A stretch of DNA of 64,000 bases from Ianthella basta. Taxonomy: Eukaryota > Porifera > Demospongiae > Verongiida > Ianthellidae. Made by a program: the position numbers and the translations under genes. The stretch is taken from the NCBI GenBank assembly GCA_964019415.1, contig CAXHTE010000077.1:26001-90000 (forward strand), read 5' to 3'. Position 1 is the stretch's first letter. Each line of letters begins with the position of its first letter. Positions 51,387 through 63,861 of this stretch are shown in pieces. The notes under the pieces were generated by a model. The model was not told the DNA's origin. It saw nothing but the letters and a program-made list of their open reading frames with translations, and did not search any database.

Positions 51387-51560
51387 CTGCAAATTCTTTC
51401 ATCTCCTCTGTCTGAAGTCCAAGTTTGAAGAAAACCTCAGCACTTTTAACTTGAACTTCTGAAGGCTTCTTGCGTTGAAGTGCAACCACATCATTAATGT
51501 CCCACACCATTGCACACTCTTCATAAGTGATAAGGTGAGCCTGTTGTAGCTCAGCAAGAA
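51387..51560 (-). CDS. Repeat-module exon B3
   Basis: This exon is 174 bp and phase 1-1, with acceptor CCTCTCTCTCCCAG and donor GTAAATGG. It shares VLAELQQAHLITYEECA and KKPSEVQVKSAEV with B1, then diverges at the end (FFKLGLQTEEMKEFAG). Substitutions relative to B1 cluster in the C-terminal part and include loss of the His before Gly. Confidence 0.83.
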
Positions 51561-52494
51561 CTGGGAGAGAGAGGAGAGAAGGGACAGGGAGGACAATCAC
51601 ACATTAGAGGGGATACAATGGGATCGGTAACAAGGAATGACAGGAAGGGAATCGGGAATGGGGAATGTCCTGCTTATGAGAGTGGGCTCCAGGAAATCAC
51701 TACATCAATGCAAAATACATGTATATACATCTATCTAGGTAATGTATACAACATCAGAGTCAACAGCTCAGAACACACACAGCCTCATCACTTCAATGCA
51801 CACACTACCACCTGAGACTCTCCTCATTGTTCACACAGTAGAAGCTACATATTCCTCTCTATTGGGTTCACATAGATTACATAGAAAGTGTAATGTATTC
51901 CGACCAAGAGACGTCTCTTGGAAAGCTCAAAGACGAGTAGGGCCTGAGTGGCATGTGATGCTGGAATTCTCCGAGTCACTATGAGGCTAGCATTTAGCTG
52001 ACGATGTGAGTTGGCTTGCGTGATGGAAACTTTCCCTTCCTTGACTGTCTTTCTTTCAAGTTGCAACTTTCAATACTATACTTCATTGAAAATAGTGAAA
52101 TGGAAACAACACACTAAATCAATAGTGCAATCTCAAACTCCAGCTGTACAATCTCTATACAGTCGCTCCTACACACACAACCACCCACACAGCCACATCT
52201 AGTCATCTATCCTATGTGGGGACAACTCATCACTATACCTGGGATATCCGACACAGATGAGGGTAACTATGTATGCAATGCTATTGGACATGATGGATTA
52301 CTAAAGGATACACTTTTGAGAAAGCAAGAAAGCTTACTGTATCTATGTATGTAATACAACCAAACCTGCACATTGGTACAGGAAAACAAGGGTATTTTGA
52401 AGTTTAGAAGGTAAGGACCACCACCACGGTTGAAAATGGAGTGAGTGTTAGTTGAAGGTAGAAGAACACCACTAGCATAAGATGCACAGCTTGA

Positions 52495-53160
52495 GGATGT
52501 AGACCAACATGGTACAAGTTGGAGTGGGATGCAGCAACCCAATTCGGGTAGCACCATACAGTGCACAGCTGGACACATGGTCAAGAGGTCAAAGGTTGTG
52601 CTCTTGTGCAAGTGACAGTTGGCTGCTGTATCCCACTACCACACGTTTACACTAGAACGGTTTTGGACAAAAATGGTGCAAATTGACACCGCTTTGACAT
52701 ACCGTTTACACAAAAACGATGAAAACGCTAGAGGAAAACGATTACTTCCAAATCCGCAGTTGAAGGTGGATACTTGCAAAAACGGTGCTACAATTTCTTC
52801 ATATAAACTGCAAAAATGATTGTGTGGCTGAAAACGGCAGCGCTCTTGCCAACGTACACGTGGTTTCACATGGTCTACAATCACACGATGGTCATGTGCT
52901 CGTATTAGCTCATCGTTTCTGAGGATACCCGTTTTCAGCGTATGAAAACAATGTGTGTAGACACACGTAAACGATGCAGAATGAGTAACAGACGTTTCCA
53001 AAAACTTTCTAGTGTAAACGCCGTCTACATCTTGTGGGCACGATTGTCATGACATGAAACCAGCCAAAGTTGAAACAGGATGCAGCAACAACATGCAACT
53101 ACAGTTAACTGTAGGACAGGTGGACACACAAGAAACACATTTAATAATGATGTAAGTAGC
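52495..53160. repeat. Dispersed repeat, copy 3, interrupted by a MITE
   Basis: It is the same block as at 45461 and 61240, split by the 385-bp insertion at 52640-53024. Confidence 0.75.
52640..53024. mobile_element. MITE of 385 bp with CTAC flanks
   Basis: The ends share CGTTTACACTAGAA in inverted orientation, followed by similar TTTTGGA words. CTAC occurs on both sides (52636-52639 and 53025-53028). The three paralogous repeats near 37974, 45599 and 61379 lack the insertion. The superfamily is unknown. A minus-strand open frame spans it but has no support. Confidence 0.75.
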
Positions 53161-56100
53161 TCTGGCATTTGCTTACAAAAGTCATTCCAATCAGCTGACT
53201 ATCCTACCACACACACAACTGTCTGAATATTAAAAACATGAGATTCATAATACACCAGAATCTGTCTATCACATTCACCAGTGTGACTAGCCAACTGGGC
53301 TACTGCAGGTGAGTGCATTGGAGAGGTGCAATGCAAACTATCACAGTGTAGGCTACATAGTCAATACAACCAAATCATCCTTAGTCCTTTACTTCGTTAC
53401 TTTACTTAGATGGATTCTAGCGAACCTCACACAGTTGATGAGATGGTCAAGTTTGACATTTTGGCATACTCGTCTTCGGTAGCCAGTTCCAACACATTTC
53501 ATCTCAAATTGACAAACAGAAGAATGACACTGGGGACTTTGGCAATGAGAAGGTGAACAGAAGTATCCATTACATGCTGTTCACCACCTTTTGTGCTAGT
53601 TAAAGAATTACAACATTTCTGCCAATACCTGCAGTACATTGGCTTTAAGCATGTATCAAATACAGTGCTGAAGTTAGAAATACTGGTCCTACCAGTATTG
53701 AAAGTGAAGCAGCCACAGGGCCTGAGAAAGACAAAATCACATTAGCACAAGATCAGTGAAAGAGAATGCGTGATGGTGGATCTCCAAGTGGGCGCCTACT
53801 GCTTGCTGTTAAAGCTTGGTAGGAACACCAAGATCCCCTTCACAGAGAGACTATGCCAACTAAATGGCAGCGCGTGGAGAGGTACGTGGAGGACTAAGTC
53901 CCAATTCTGACCATCTGTCGTGTGCTTTTAGTCACACTTAAGAACTCATTAATTCAAGCACTGCACTAAACCAGAACACCATTATATCATTACACACTAC
54001 TGGATATGACGAGGTCTATTTACACTGATTTCATGGCACAAGTATATAATGGTAAAGGTGTATATTCATGCAGGCAAAATATATATGAGCAAGCACTGCC
54101 TTCTGCATGCTGCGCTTGCTCCGCCACACGTTGCCGGATGAATGGTGCAGTCCACCTAGTGCCATTTCGACAACCAGCCTCTGACACAAGCTGCTGCCAC
54201 ATGAAGTAAACAACATTAGATTAAAAACTTTGAGAAATGGGTCAACAGATGAAATCATTGTAATGATGGTCGTTGCCATTTACGTTAGCTCAAAGAATTG
54301 CCAATTTGGTCAAAACTTTCATTTCTGTCAGTACCTGTATTACTGTACATTAGCTTCAAGCATTAAAATACAGAAGAAACTAACAGACACAGTTGGTATG
54401 TAAGTAGTCTCTATCCAATGATGGTGTCTCAAAGTGGCTGCATACAACCAGGCAACATAACACTTTAACAGAAAGGAACAAGCACACAAACACTCATACA
54501 TGCATGCAAACAGACAATGCACACAAATTAATGCAACAATGCACTAGTTCAAAAAGTATACAATCTCAGACTATGGTTGCACAATCTCTACACAGTCACT
54601 CCTACCCACACAACCACACCAACTCATACTGCCACAACCACCAACACAGTCACACCTACCCACATGTTAGTATTGTGAGACTGCTGTTTATGAGTTATGT
54701 GGGCACATCTGTTCACCATAGTCAGGATACGCAACAACATTGGACACTGTGGATTATATACCGTGTGTACTCTTTCAATTGAAAGACGCATCCATTGTGC
54801 AGTAAGCGCTACCGAGCAGTGCCTCTATTCAGTCTTAGATCATGTAGCTCAAGGAGCAGTGTCCGACTCATACCCATATGTGGTCTACTTCCTCAGAAAC
54901 AATGATAGTAGGCCTGTGCAGTGCAGTGACATATAACAATTACAATGCTAATCTGTAAAAAGTTGAAGTAAATTATTGCTAAATGCCATTTTTGCACCCA
55001 ACAAAGGCTACAATGGATCCTTGCTATACACATAGATAAAGCCATCTTCCAGTAACCATGACAGCTTTGATTTCATCTAAATAAACAGTTAACAACTACC
55101 CACTGTTTATGGCTATGAAGAAGTGAAGGCCATGTCCACTATCTGCTCTGTCTATCCTGAGCTTTAGCGATGCATAAATTTCAATCACTGTGCTACACAA
55201 GAAACACCAAACACACACTGCAGGATACTGTAAGACAAGCTAGGTCTCCCTTAGACCATTACAATGCTCTCGTAGTATAACTAATGGGAAATGTACCTCC
55301 ACAGGCAGAGCACTAGTACAGTTAACAGATTAAATTGCTCCACAATTCTGCCAGCCACCCAACTCAACACACTCTGTTAGTTTCCAATATTTGTGGCCAG
55401 CAAGCCAATTCTTGGCTAAGCAATCACTCTGCTGCTGCCACGTGAAAATACTGATACACATTGCAACACATAAGCATACACCTACACCCACTAACTGACA
55501 CACCTACTCATACCAGACACACACTGATGCAGTAGCAGATGGATCGTATATACATACTTCATACGTATGTGTTAACACAATGGTGTGGGACTAAATACCA
55601 TACTAATCTGTTGTAAAGCATAATAATATGCTAATAACTCTGATAGGATAGAAATATGCATTTACAATAATAAAGGATATACGCTTAACTGAACATTGCA
55701 AAAGCATCAACAAATTATAATGATACGCAAATGTCACTGTAAGATGGCCACCACTTAGTGCAGTGAACAAGTTTCCATTTGGCGCTATGTTACAGACTTT
55801 TTTGAATCGCTTGTCCACATAGCTAACCGGTATCCGGTAAGCGCTTGCACAATATTATACGAATTCATGCACATACTTACAGTATAATTGCAAAATCTAG
55901 TATAGGCATAGATTGTGAGCTAGAGATTGTATACAGCAATACTGCTCATGTTTATGTATAATACCATGATTTCGACTCTGGTACCTGGTGCCCAGTGTGG
56001 ACAACCAACCAAAAAAGGTTTGTACTAGTTTGCACTTCATGATTACACTTCAGCCAAGCTGCTAGTCTTCCAGGGAGTCCTATATGCACCTCAAAGAAGG

Positions 56101-56672
56101 GATGAAGCCCCGAAATCAATAGACACCTAAACAATCAGGGTGAAAAACTGGTAAGGAATTGGGTGCTCAATAAAGGAAATGCTCTTATAAAGAGGGTGCA
56201 CTTAACACAACCAATCAGTACAGTATGTCACAGTGGGCACACAGTGTTGTACAGACAATGGAATGGTGATTAACACAAACAATTGCAATAGGAAATGTAG
56301 TACTCCGTAGATTGGACATCTGTCAGATTGCTTTGTGCCCAGTAAGCCAGTTCATGGCTAAGCAGCCCCTGAAGGTCAACATGAGCTGCTGCCACATGAA
56401 AATACTGATACATACATAGCAACAACTACCCATACACCTAAGTGCACTCACCAACCGACACACCCACATCACCTATTCTACACAGACACACACTCATACA
56501 ACAACAGACAGACACTAAAAGTGGCCACAATAGTGTGGAGCTCATGATGTCACAACTGACACACAAAGTCTTTACATGATAAGTGCATGGGGGTGATGTC
56601 AACATGGTATTGATAACTTGGCTCCATTGTATGTACAACCAAACACAGACAATTTACAAAACATCTGCTTAC

Positions 56673-56828
56673 CTGCAATGAGTTTCGACTCTGTCTCAAA
56701 GCCATGTCTCATCAGAATCTCACAGGCTTGGGACACCACTGCAGGAGGCTTTCCACTAACCGCATGAATGAAGTAACCCTTGCACTCATCACTAGTGAGG
56801 AAGCCAGCTTGTTGTAGCTCAGCAAGAG
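56673..56828 (-). CDS. Repeat-module exon B4
   Basis: This exon is 156 bp and phase 1-1, with acceptor CTTTCACACAG and donor GTAAGCAG. It encodes 52 residues: ALAELQQAGFLTSDECKG, FIHAVSGKPPAVVSQ, ACEILMRHGF and SKLIAG with the split Gly. It keeps the Cys that B2 has lost. The length and phase are identical to B2. Confidence 0.82.
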
Positions 56829-57444
56829 CTGTGTGAAAGAGGAAAAAGGGACAGGGAGGACAATGAAACAAGCCCATACACAAGATATGGAATACAATGG
56901 GACTCCAGAATACAGGAATGGCATGAGTTGAATGGGGAAATGCATGTCCTACCTACAGCAAGAGTGAGCATCCTAAATTAACACATCAACAACATGCATG
57001 CATGTATGTATGCCATAGGTACTGTACATTACATTATAAGAGACTGCAGCTCACAGCAAACACTGCATCATCCCTGTACACACACACTCACCACAACGCT
57101 AACATCACCACCAGAGACCCACTATATATATCAACCTTCCCTTATTGCTCACATGTGTACTAGAGGTTACATACCTAATCCTGTGTATCAGGTTCTCACA
57201 TGCAAGAACTAGCTTGTTCTTTCTGAGTTATCTTCACTCTAGTACAGTAACACACTGACCAAGAGATGCCTCTAGGAGTTACAGGGTCCAAGTGCCGTGT
57301 AGTCTATGTATCTCCTCACAGTCATCATGGCCAGCATTTAACTACATTTAATACAGATCCCTAATCCCAATTCAATTTGTGACTTTACAAACATCACATA
57401 ACCTTATGCACGTACATACACAAACACATGCAGTTGAACTTGCA

Positions 57445-57868
57445 ATGTCGTCACCACCTGTCCTGTGCTTTCAGTCATATAAAAAAACAATGATTCAATC
57501 ACTGTGCTACACTAGAACAACACTTTTATCATTACTCGTTGATGGTTAAGTCAAGGTCCATGATAGCTATTACAATGAACTTATTGTATAACTAATTATA
57601 GAAAAATACCTTCACAAATAGCATATCATATTCCACAAATTAACACATCAAACACATCAATCAAACATAAGAATTAGCTACACTGCATGGAAAGAAACAA
57701 ACTGCTGATGACATTCGTTGGGTACATAAGCAGTCTCTATCCAATGATGGCATCTGAAAGTGACTGCATTCAACTATATGTTTCCTCACAGCTCTTACAG
57801 AAACAGAAATAATAAAATGTTTTTACAAAAATTGAAGGATGTAGATGTGGCATACTAAGTACAGAAAC
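57445..57868. other. Intronic sequence, nothing recognised
   Basis: AT-rich sequence with no supported gene or transposon end. Confidence 0.4.
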
Positions 57869-57984
57869 AAGTAAATGATGCTACACAGTGAAGCATAAAC
57901 AATGGTCCCTACATGCAAGAATGTAGCACCATCCTTGAATGTAGGTACCATTGCTAATGCTTCACTGTGTAGCATCATTTACTT
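57869..57984. repeat. Hairpin element of about 116 bp
   Basis: Two arms of about 55 bp, starting AAGTAAATGATGCTACACAG, face each other with almost no loop and a few mismatches. This could be a foldback MITE or a primer-template hairpin. No target duplication is clear. Confidence 0.75.
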
Positions 57985-60520
57985 ATCTGCACTTTTTAGG
58001 CCATCCCTACATCCTTACTATCAATTTATTGTATATTTTTACTATCCCTTTTGTAAATTTGTATTATTTCTAGTTTCTGTACTTTTCATAGTGTGTAACT
58101 AAGCTGTAGCTACACGCTAACCCACAATCATAGAACAATGGTTCAGTGTTAGGCCTTATTGCTGTAACCCTGGAGCTCAAGGTGTGGGCTAGCATCTATA
58201 GGTTCTGTGCTAACTCGCCAAAAAAGAATACAGAAGCCAACCGTGCAGTAATTACAAATGGTGGGTAAATCCACGACCGCAAATGTCCTTCAAATGGCAC
58301 GCAAGCTAAGTTTGGCTGAGGCTACCCACGTGCGCACCTCCAATCGGACATACAATAACGTTGCTAGGCTATTGAATTAAAAACTGAAGGAGGACTAGGC
58401 GAATAAATGTAGCAAAACCGTTCAATTACATCATCATAAAATGGTGTCTCTTGTGTAGTAACGTTTCTCGAAGGCCCGGAAACCCTCATTTGTGAAACTT
58501 GCTCACAGAGGCTTCTAACCAAAGGAATACAGCCAGTTAGGGGGCGTGCTAAACTGTAATAAAGGTTTTCGTCTACTCGTCATGGTTCGTGCACTAATAC
58601 TGTCAAAGAAGAAGAAGAAGACGAAGATGATGATGAAAAGTGGAAAATGTCAAGGTCATTTTCTGCCGGAGAGCGCACTTTCACTGGAAAGTTATGTTAG
58701 TCCTGCACTGTATGCAACAGATACTTTCTTTTGGGTAGCCCTTTTGCCGGTTTTCAGTCCTAAACAGTAATAGCACTACGTTTCGTTTGCATAGCATACA
58801 AACAACCACTGCTATCCCTACATAGACAGCACTACCGTGTTGTCTGATGCTGTCATTGCCATCATTATGTACATCAACAACAGTCACAAGATTGTACTAA
58901 ACAATGTCTACCACTGATTGGAGATGAGTTTGTATAAGCAAACACACAACACACACACAAACCTCCACATGCACCTACCCACAAAGCACACCTACAGTAC
59001 ATAACCAAACACCAGTACTACAACACAAACATTCCATGCGAGTTATATGTGACATCATCAGTGATTTGGTAGAGGCTCATAGCTGCGTTGGTTGCTTCCA
59101 GCAATATTCCATGAGAAGCTGACAAAGGCTCTAGAGCCAAGTGTCCTGCCACTACCTCCCCTTTGTGTAAAGCTGAGATACTGCTCTTTGAATTTCATGT
59201 TTAGTCATCACTTGACCTACGTAACTGACTGTCAAAATTAGGAGGCTAGAGAAATTAGATTGGAGAACTCCAACATTACTTCCATATTTCCTGATGATGA
59301 TCCATGGTAACACATTAAGCAGTGCTACAGCAATACTGGACAAATTAGATGACTGGTGTACATGCAATTGAAAGCTGATCAACACAAACAAAATACAAGT
59401 TTTGACATTATGCAAACTAGCCCTTTACTTTGTTACTTAGTTTACTTAGATGAATTCTGGAGAGCCACACACAGTTGATGAAATGGTGAATAACATTTAC
59501 TGCCCAATCACCGTCATCTCCTCTAACCTAGTACATATGTACCATGTTATACTACGCAGTCTCTGCCACTTGAAACACATGACAAGAGTAACGTAAAAAC
59601 AAAAGATATGCAAGCACACCCAACCCTTCCATTTTATGTCATACCCACTGTGACATTGGGTGGAGTGAGGTGAGGGGTGTACTCAACAGTCAATCACAGA
59701 CATCTCATCACCCACTTCCTCTAGATCTCCTATTAAAGGCATTCAGGTCTACAAAACAACACACACCAATGACCTCCTGATAGGCCACAGAGTACAAATG
59801 CCACACATTTTCTATTTCTAACCTCGACTGCCACATATGTATAATAATATATGAATCAACCCACAATTATGTCCCATCACCCGAACACAACACCCTCTCA
59901 AAGTGATGCATATGTGTGTGGCTAGAAAGCCAGTTTATGGACAACCAGCCCCTGACACAAGCTGCTGCCACATGAAATATGATCAATAGATACTGGAAAT
60001 GGAAAACATTTTGTGGGTAAGAAATTTCACCAAAGAGCTGGTAGAACTGTAGATATTCCAGGGCGACTGTGTTAAGTGAGGGGAGAGAAGACACAACCGT
60101 CTTTCCATTGAACCACCCATAACTGCTCCTTTTCTTCAGCGACTGCAAGACAGCCACCAAGGGTGGCTTCAGTAACAGCATGTTTCGGGATAGTTGAGCA
60201 GAGTGATCCAATGGGGTCAGGCAAGTTGTCTCTACAAACTGGCTGGAAGTCACTGCGTTGTGCAATTCATGGACTATATACTATCGCGAAGAAACAGTGC
60301 CCGCAATTATAGTGAAAGATTCCAAGGCAATATTTTTACACTTAGCTCAAGTACCCCACACCCATCTAATTATACCTAAACACCCCTCCACACCTACCAA
60401 CACACACACCTTTTCCTACCAATACACCCACCTCTACCTACTGATACACTCTCATCACTGATTCACACACCAGCAAGCACTAATGCAGCAACACAAACAC
60501 ACTCATATGCTCAGACACTA
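57985..60520. other. Intronic stretch with weak coding-like pieces
   Basis: A CpG-richer piece at about 58200-58560 is followed by an acidic or basic run (GAAGAAGAAGAAGACGAAG) at about 58605, open in two frames, with no family match. A minus-strand frame at 59867-60265 (132 codons) has coding-like codon choice, but its plausible splice sites are not phase-matched to the module gene. I do not call either a gene. The motif GCTGCTGCCACATGAAA near 59965 is a dispersed repeat also seen near 48705, 54190 and 56383. Confidence 0.35.
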
Positions 60521-61830
60521 TATGTATTATGTCAATACGACAGTGTGGGGACTGAGATGTGACTGTGGACACACAGCGGCTCCATACATGATGAGTGTGG
60601 GGTGATGTCTGGAAGTGGACTAGACAACTACGTATGTATGTAGGTCCACTGCATTAACCAACACAGGAGAACAGCTGAGGAATACTGTACAGGTGTTTAC
60701 CTGAAAGGAATGCAGATACTTCCTGATATCCATGCTTTAGCAGAATCTCAGCACTTCTGGACTTGATGGTAGGAGTTTTGACTCGTAGTACATTACGCAC
60801 CTTCCAGACAGTAGACAGTCCCTTACACTCGTCACTTGTGATGAGACTACCCTGGTGCAACTCAGCAAGAACTGGGGGAGAGAAGAGAGGAGGAACAAGG
60901 AGGCCAATCACACATTAGCAACAAAAGACAGAGAATTATACAATGGGACTTGCAACACCATGAATGACAGGAATGGAATGGGGAATGTGGGGTGGGTATT
61001 GTCTTGCATATATATGAATGGGTTTTCCAATTATACACAACATCAGAACACAATCTATGTATGTACTATGTACACCTATCTAGGTACTGCACATCAGTGC
61101 CTGTGAAAGGAAGCAGGGATATGTAGCAGTAACTGACACCTGTTTAAGTACAGAAGGAAAGGACCACCACGGGTGAAAGTGGAGTATGTGTTAGTTGATG
61201 GTAGAAGAACACCACTAGCACAAGATGAAGAGCTTGAGGATGTAGACCAACATGGTACAAGTTGGAGTGGGATGCAGCAACCCAATTCAGGTAGCACCAC
61301 ACAGTGCACAGCTGGACACACGGTCAAGAGGTCAAAGGTTGCGCTCTTGTGCAAGTGACAGTTGGTTGTTGTATCTCACTACAACTTGTGGACACGATTG
61401 TTATGACATGAAACCAACCAAAGTTGGAACAGGATGCAGCAATAACATGCAACTACAGTTAACTGTAGAACGAGTGGACACACAAGAAACACATTCAACA
61501 CAGGTGTAAGTAGCTCTGGCATTTGCTTACGAAAGTCATAGCAATCAGCTGACTATCCTAACACACACACACAACTGTCTGAATATTCATTTAAAGCATG
61601 AGATTCATAATACAGCAGAATCTGTCTATCCCATTCACCAGTGTGACTAGCCAACTGGGCTACTGCAGGTGAGTGCATTGGAGAGGTGCAATGTAAACTA
61701 TCACAGTGTAGGCTACATAGCCAATACAACCAAATCATCCTTAGTCCTTTACTTCGTTACTTTACTTAGATGGATTCTAGAGAACGTCGCACAGTTGATG
61801 AGATGGTGAATGGCGAACCCATTGGGACAC
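60520..61830. repeat. B-unit 3, partial
   Basis: Blocks at 61150-61810 match 45380-46030 and 52400-53480 in order, including the dispersed GTCAAGAGG repeat (61323). It includes exon B5. Confidence 0.8.
60701..60871 (-). CDS. Repeat-module exon B5 (first module)
   Basis: This 171-bp phase 1-1 exon has acceptor CTTCTCTCCCCCAG and donor GTAAACAC. The module starts VLAELHQGSLITSDECKG, has STVWKVRNVLRV, then KTPTIKSRSAEILLKHGY, and ends SAFLSG with the Gly split. It is the first repeat exon downstream of the predicted start exon, across a 1,411-bp intron, and is well diverged from the others while keeping the module's key positions. Confidence 0.83.
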
Positions 61831-62282
61831 ATTTACTGCCCACTCACCGTCGTCTCCTCTAACCCTAGCACATACCACGTTATACAACGCGGGAATGCGC
61901 TGGCATAGTTAAGATCAGAACGTGTTGTTTTGGGTGCCTATACTCTAGTAGCACTGCTTCGCTCTGGTGCGGTGTACATGACTGCGAGGGCCGCTCTGAC
62001 CAAGACGAATCCTCTGATCATGTTAAAAACAGAATGACCGTGAGGAAAGTAGCCGACCAGCTACCGAAACGAATAACTGAGAACCTCTTGGTTAGTGTGA
62101 TGAACTTGAATGACTGTACCTTTAGAACAATCTACCCTCATATCAAGTTAGGTCAACCACTAGCTAATATCACAGACGGCCTGGGTAGCTGTCAGGTCCG
62201 GTGGCAGTGCGGGGATGACGGTCAGTCACACATTCGAAATCATCGAGATTCGGTAACCACTTTAAACATTGTACTTGCTCAC
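61830..62282. other. First intron, distal part
   Basis: The sequence is CpG-richer than its surroundings and unrelated to the B unit. A 106-codon plus-strand frame at 62034-62354 overlaps the start exon on the other strand and has no recognisable family. It probably belongs to the promoter-proximal region. Confidence 0.35.
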
Positions 62283-62310
62283 CTTCATCAGTTAATAAGA
62301 ACGGATCCAT
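62283..62310 (-). CDS. Predicted start exon of the multi-module gene
   Basis: On the minus strand, GGGAATGG starts a frame reading MDPFLLTDE. The exon then ends in a single G before the donor GTGAGCAAG. The 28 coding nt leave phase 1, exactly what the first repeat exon (60871) needs, giving MDPFLLTDEVLAEL. The initiation context has A at -1 and G at +4 but no purine at -3 (G at -3 if the ATG is counted from GGGA). The exon is too short for statistical support; the phase match, the donor and the promoter-like sequence upstream are the evidence. Confidence 0.55.
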
Positions 62311-62418
62311 TCCCAAGAGTTCGGTGCGCTGTACAGATCAAGGGGTGGATATAGGTACAGCTGCCTCCCAGAGCACAGATGAGGAAAAATCTATGTCCGG
62401 AGGATGTTGGCCACGTAT

Positions 62419-62444
62419 CACGTGACAAGCATAGCGAATTTATA
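62419..62444 (-). promoter_or_regulatory. Candidate core promoter (TATA-like and E-box)
   Basis: On the minus strand TATAAAT (62444-62438) is followed by a CACGTG E-box (62419-62424), about 110-130 nt upstream of the predicted start codon. The DNA here is less repetitive and richer in CpG than the introns. Transcription start is inferred, not shown. Confidence 0.35.
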
Positions 62445-63494
62445 CACATACACAATGTAATGATCCGCACTGTAGGGTGACCCGGAAAACACTGAAGTTT
62501 TCACCCTGTCACTGTTCAGCTCTCTCCCTGTCACCACAAAGGGACTGTACACAACCCATCATGTTATGTTATGCTCAACAGAGGTGTGAGTGACCTGCTG
62601 TGCACTGGACAAGTCTCACCTACTCATCAAACAGTCACCAGAGCCCTAACACTGACCATAGCTAGCTAGCTAGCTACATGAGTAGAATCAAGTTACCCAA
62701 ATTAAAATAGCAATATGGCAACTGTACTTCAATACGAGTATTGCAAGCACATTGTCATGAGAAACTGTACATTTGCTACAGAATGTTTGGGAAGGATCGC
62801 CCTATTTTCAGCTTGTTGTCGTATACATGGATAAGTGTCAATGTCCAGTACTGTATCAGTATATAAGCACATTCCACATATCAGCTGTAGGCATTACACT
62901 GCTTGACAATAGTACATCACAGTGCACCAAAGTAGTGTTTATAGCTCAGCAATGCTCTGCAACAATCAATGGAGTGAACACTAGTTCAGACTCTTCAGTG
63001 TTTGGTCAGGATGGTCAACTGGTGTCCAGTTTAAGTCAACAGATACATCACTGATGATCTCAAGGCTAAGGCGCAAAGAGATTCTCCCCAGTCATCAAGG
63101 TGTTCTGCATTCCATCAAGAGCTGCAGTTAATCAGAACCACCTCCTATCTTCATGTGTCAGAAACTATATCACAGTCTCTCATGGCATTCTGGGTGAGTC
63201 TGGCATAAACGTTCTGCAATATTTTACATCACAGCAAACGTTTAACAACTTGCAACTGTGCATATAGCAGCCACTTGCAACCACTACTACCACCTACATA
63301 TTTAGTCATAACATTATATAGGTATATTGTACTGCCGTACGCCTTATATCAGTCACTGACTAAAATTACTGAAATGTTTGGGCATACAATTTTGCATTTG
63401 CATGCGGGAGCGTATTTATTTGTACACATCAATAAAATGTGATGTAATAAAATTCGTTGTTAATGTGATCTAAGTACTTGTGTTTCATGTGCAG
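62445..63494. other. Upstream region
   Basis: It contains a short AGCT run near 62662 and a 93-codon plus-strand frame at 62773-63054 without family resemblance. Nothing else can be supported. Part of it near 62490-62540 resembles 37200-37250. Confidence 0.35.
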
Positions 63495-63861
63495 GTCAGC
63501 AGGTACAGGTCAGTGTGGTAGTCATGACTTGTCAGTGGTCACAGAACGACAAGTGTATGAGGTTGTGTTTCATCCCAATACTGCCAAAGAGAGGGCCATT
63601 GCAGGAACAAGGTTCCCACTAACCTGGAAATTCAGCCGCCCTGGACCATGCATTTATGCTGGAGACTGGATTGGGGGCCCTGATATTATTGAAGGCAACT
63701 GGCAAAACTACAAAGTCGGACCAGAGAACAACCTACTGGCAAATGACTTTGTGCACTCCAATTTCCCCTCGTCAGCTTGTAGCCCATACGCATGTGGGAC
63801 ATGGCTATGTAAACAATGCGCAGCCGATTTTGACCTAAGTATTGTGGCTAATATCTCCTAG
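63495..63861 (+). CDS. Unidentified exon, probably terminal
   Basis: An open frame follows the acceptor TTTCATGTGCAG and runs about 122 codons to a TAG. It has even, coding-like codon use and an odd number of Cys (GQCGSHD, GPCIYAGDW, SACSPYACGTW, CKQCAADF), suggesting a disulfide-bonded or extracellular domain. It enters in phase 2, so it does not belong to the minus-strand module gene. Upstream exons were not found. I recognise no family. Confidence 0.4.

Larger units (their letters stand above)
51015..57440. repeat. B-unit 2 (large direct repeat with two exons)
   Basis: It is the paralogue of 43975-49720 with very similar sequence throughout, plus a private 385-bp MITE at 52640. It carries exons B3 and B4. 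Confidence 0.85.

Noticed and set aside
52636..53001. 121-codon minus-strand frame
   Set aside because: It lies almost entirely inside the 385-bp MITE and has no counterpart in the paralogous repeats.
59867..60265. Exon of the module gene
   Set aside because: Although coding-like, its best acceptor and donor give phase 2 in and 1 out, which would break the module frame.
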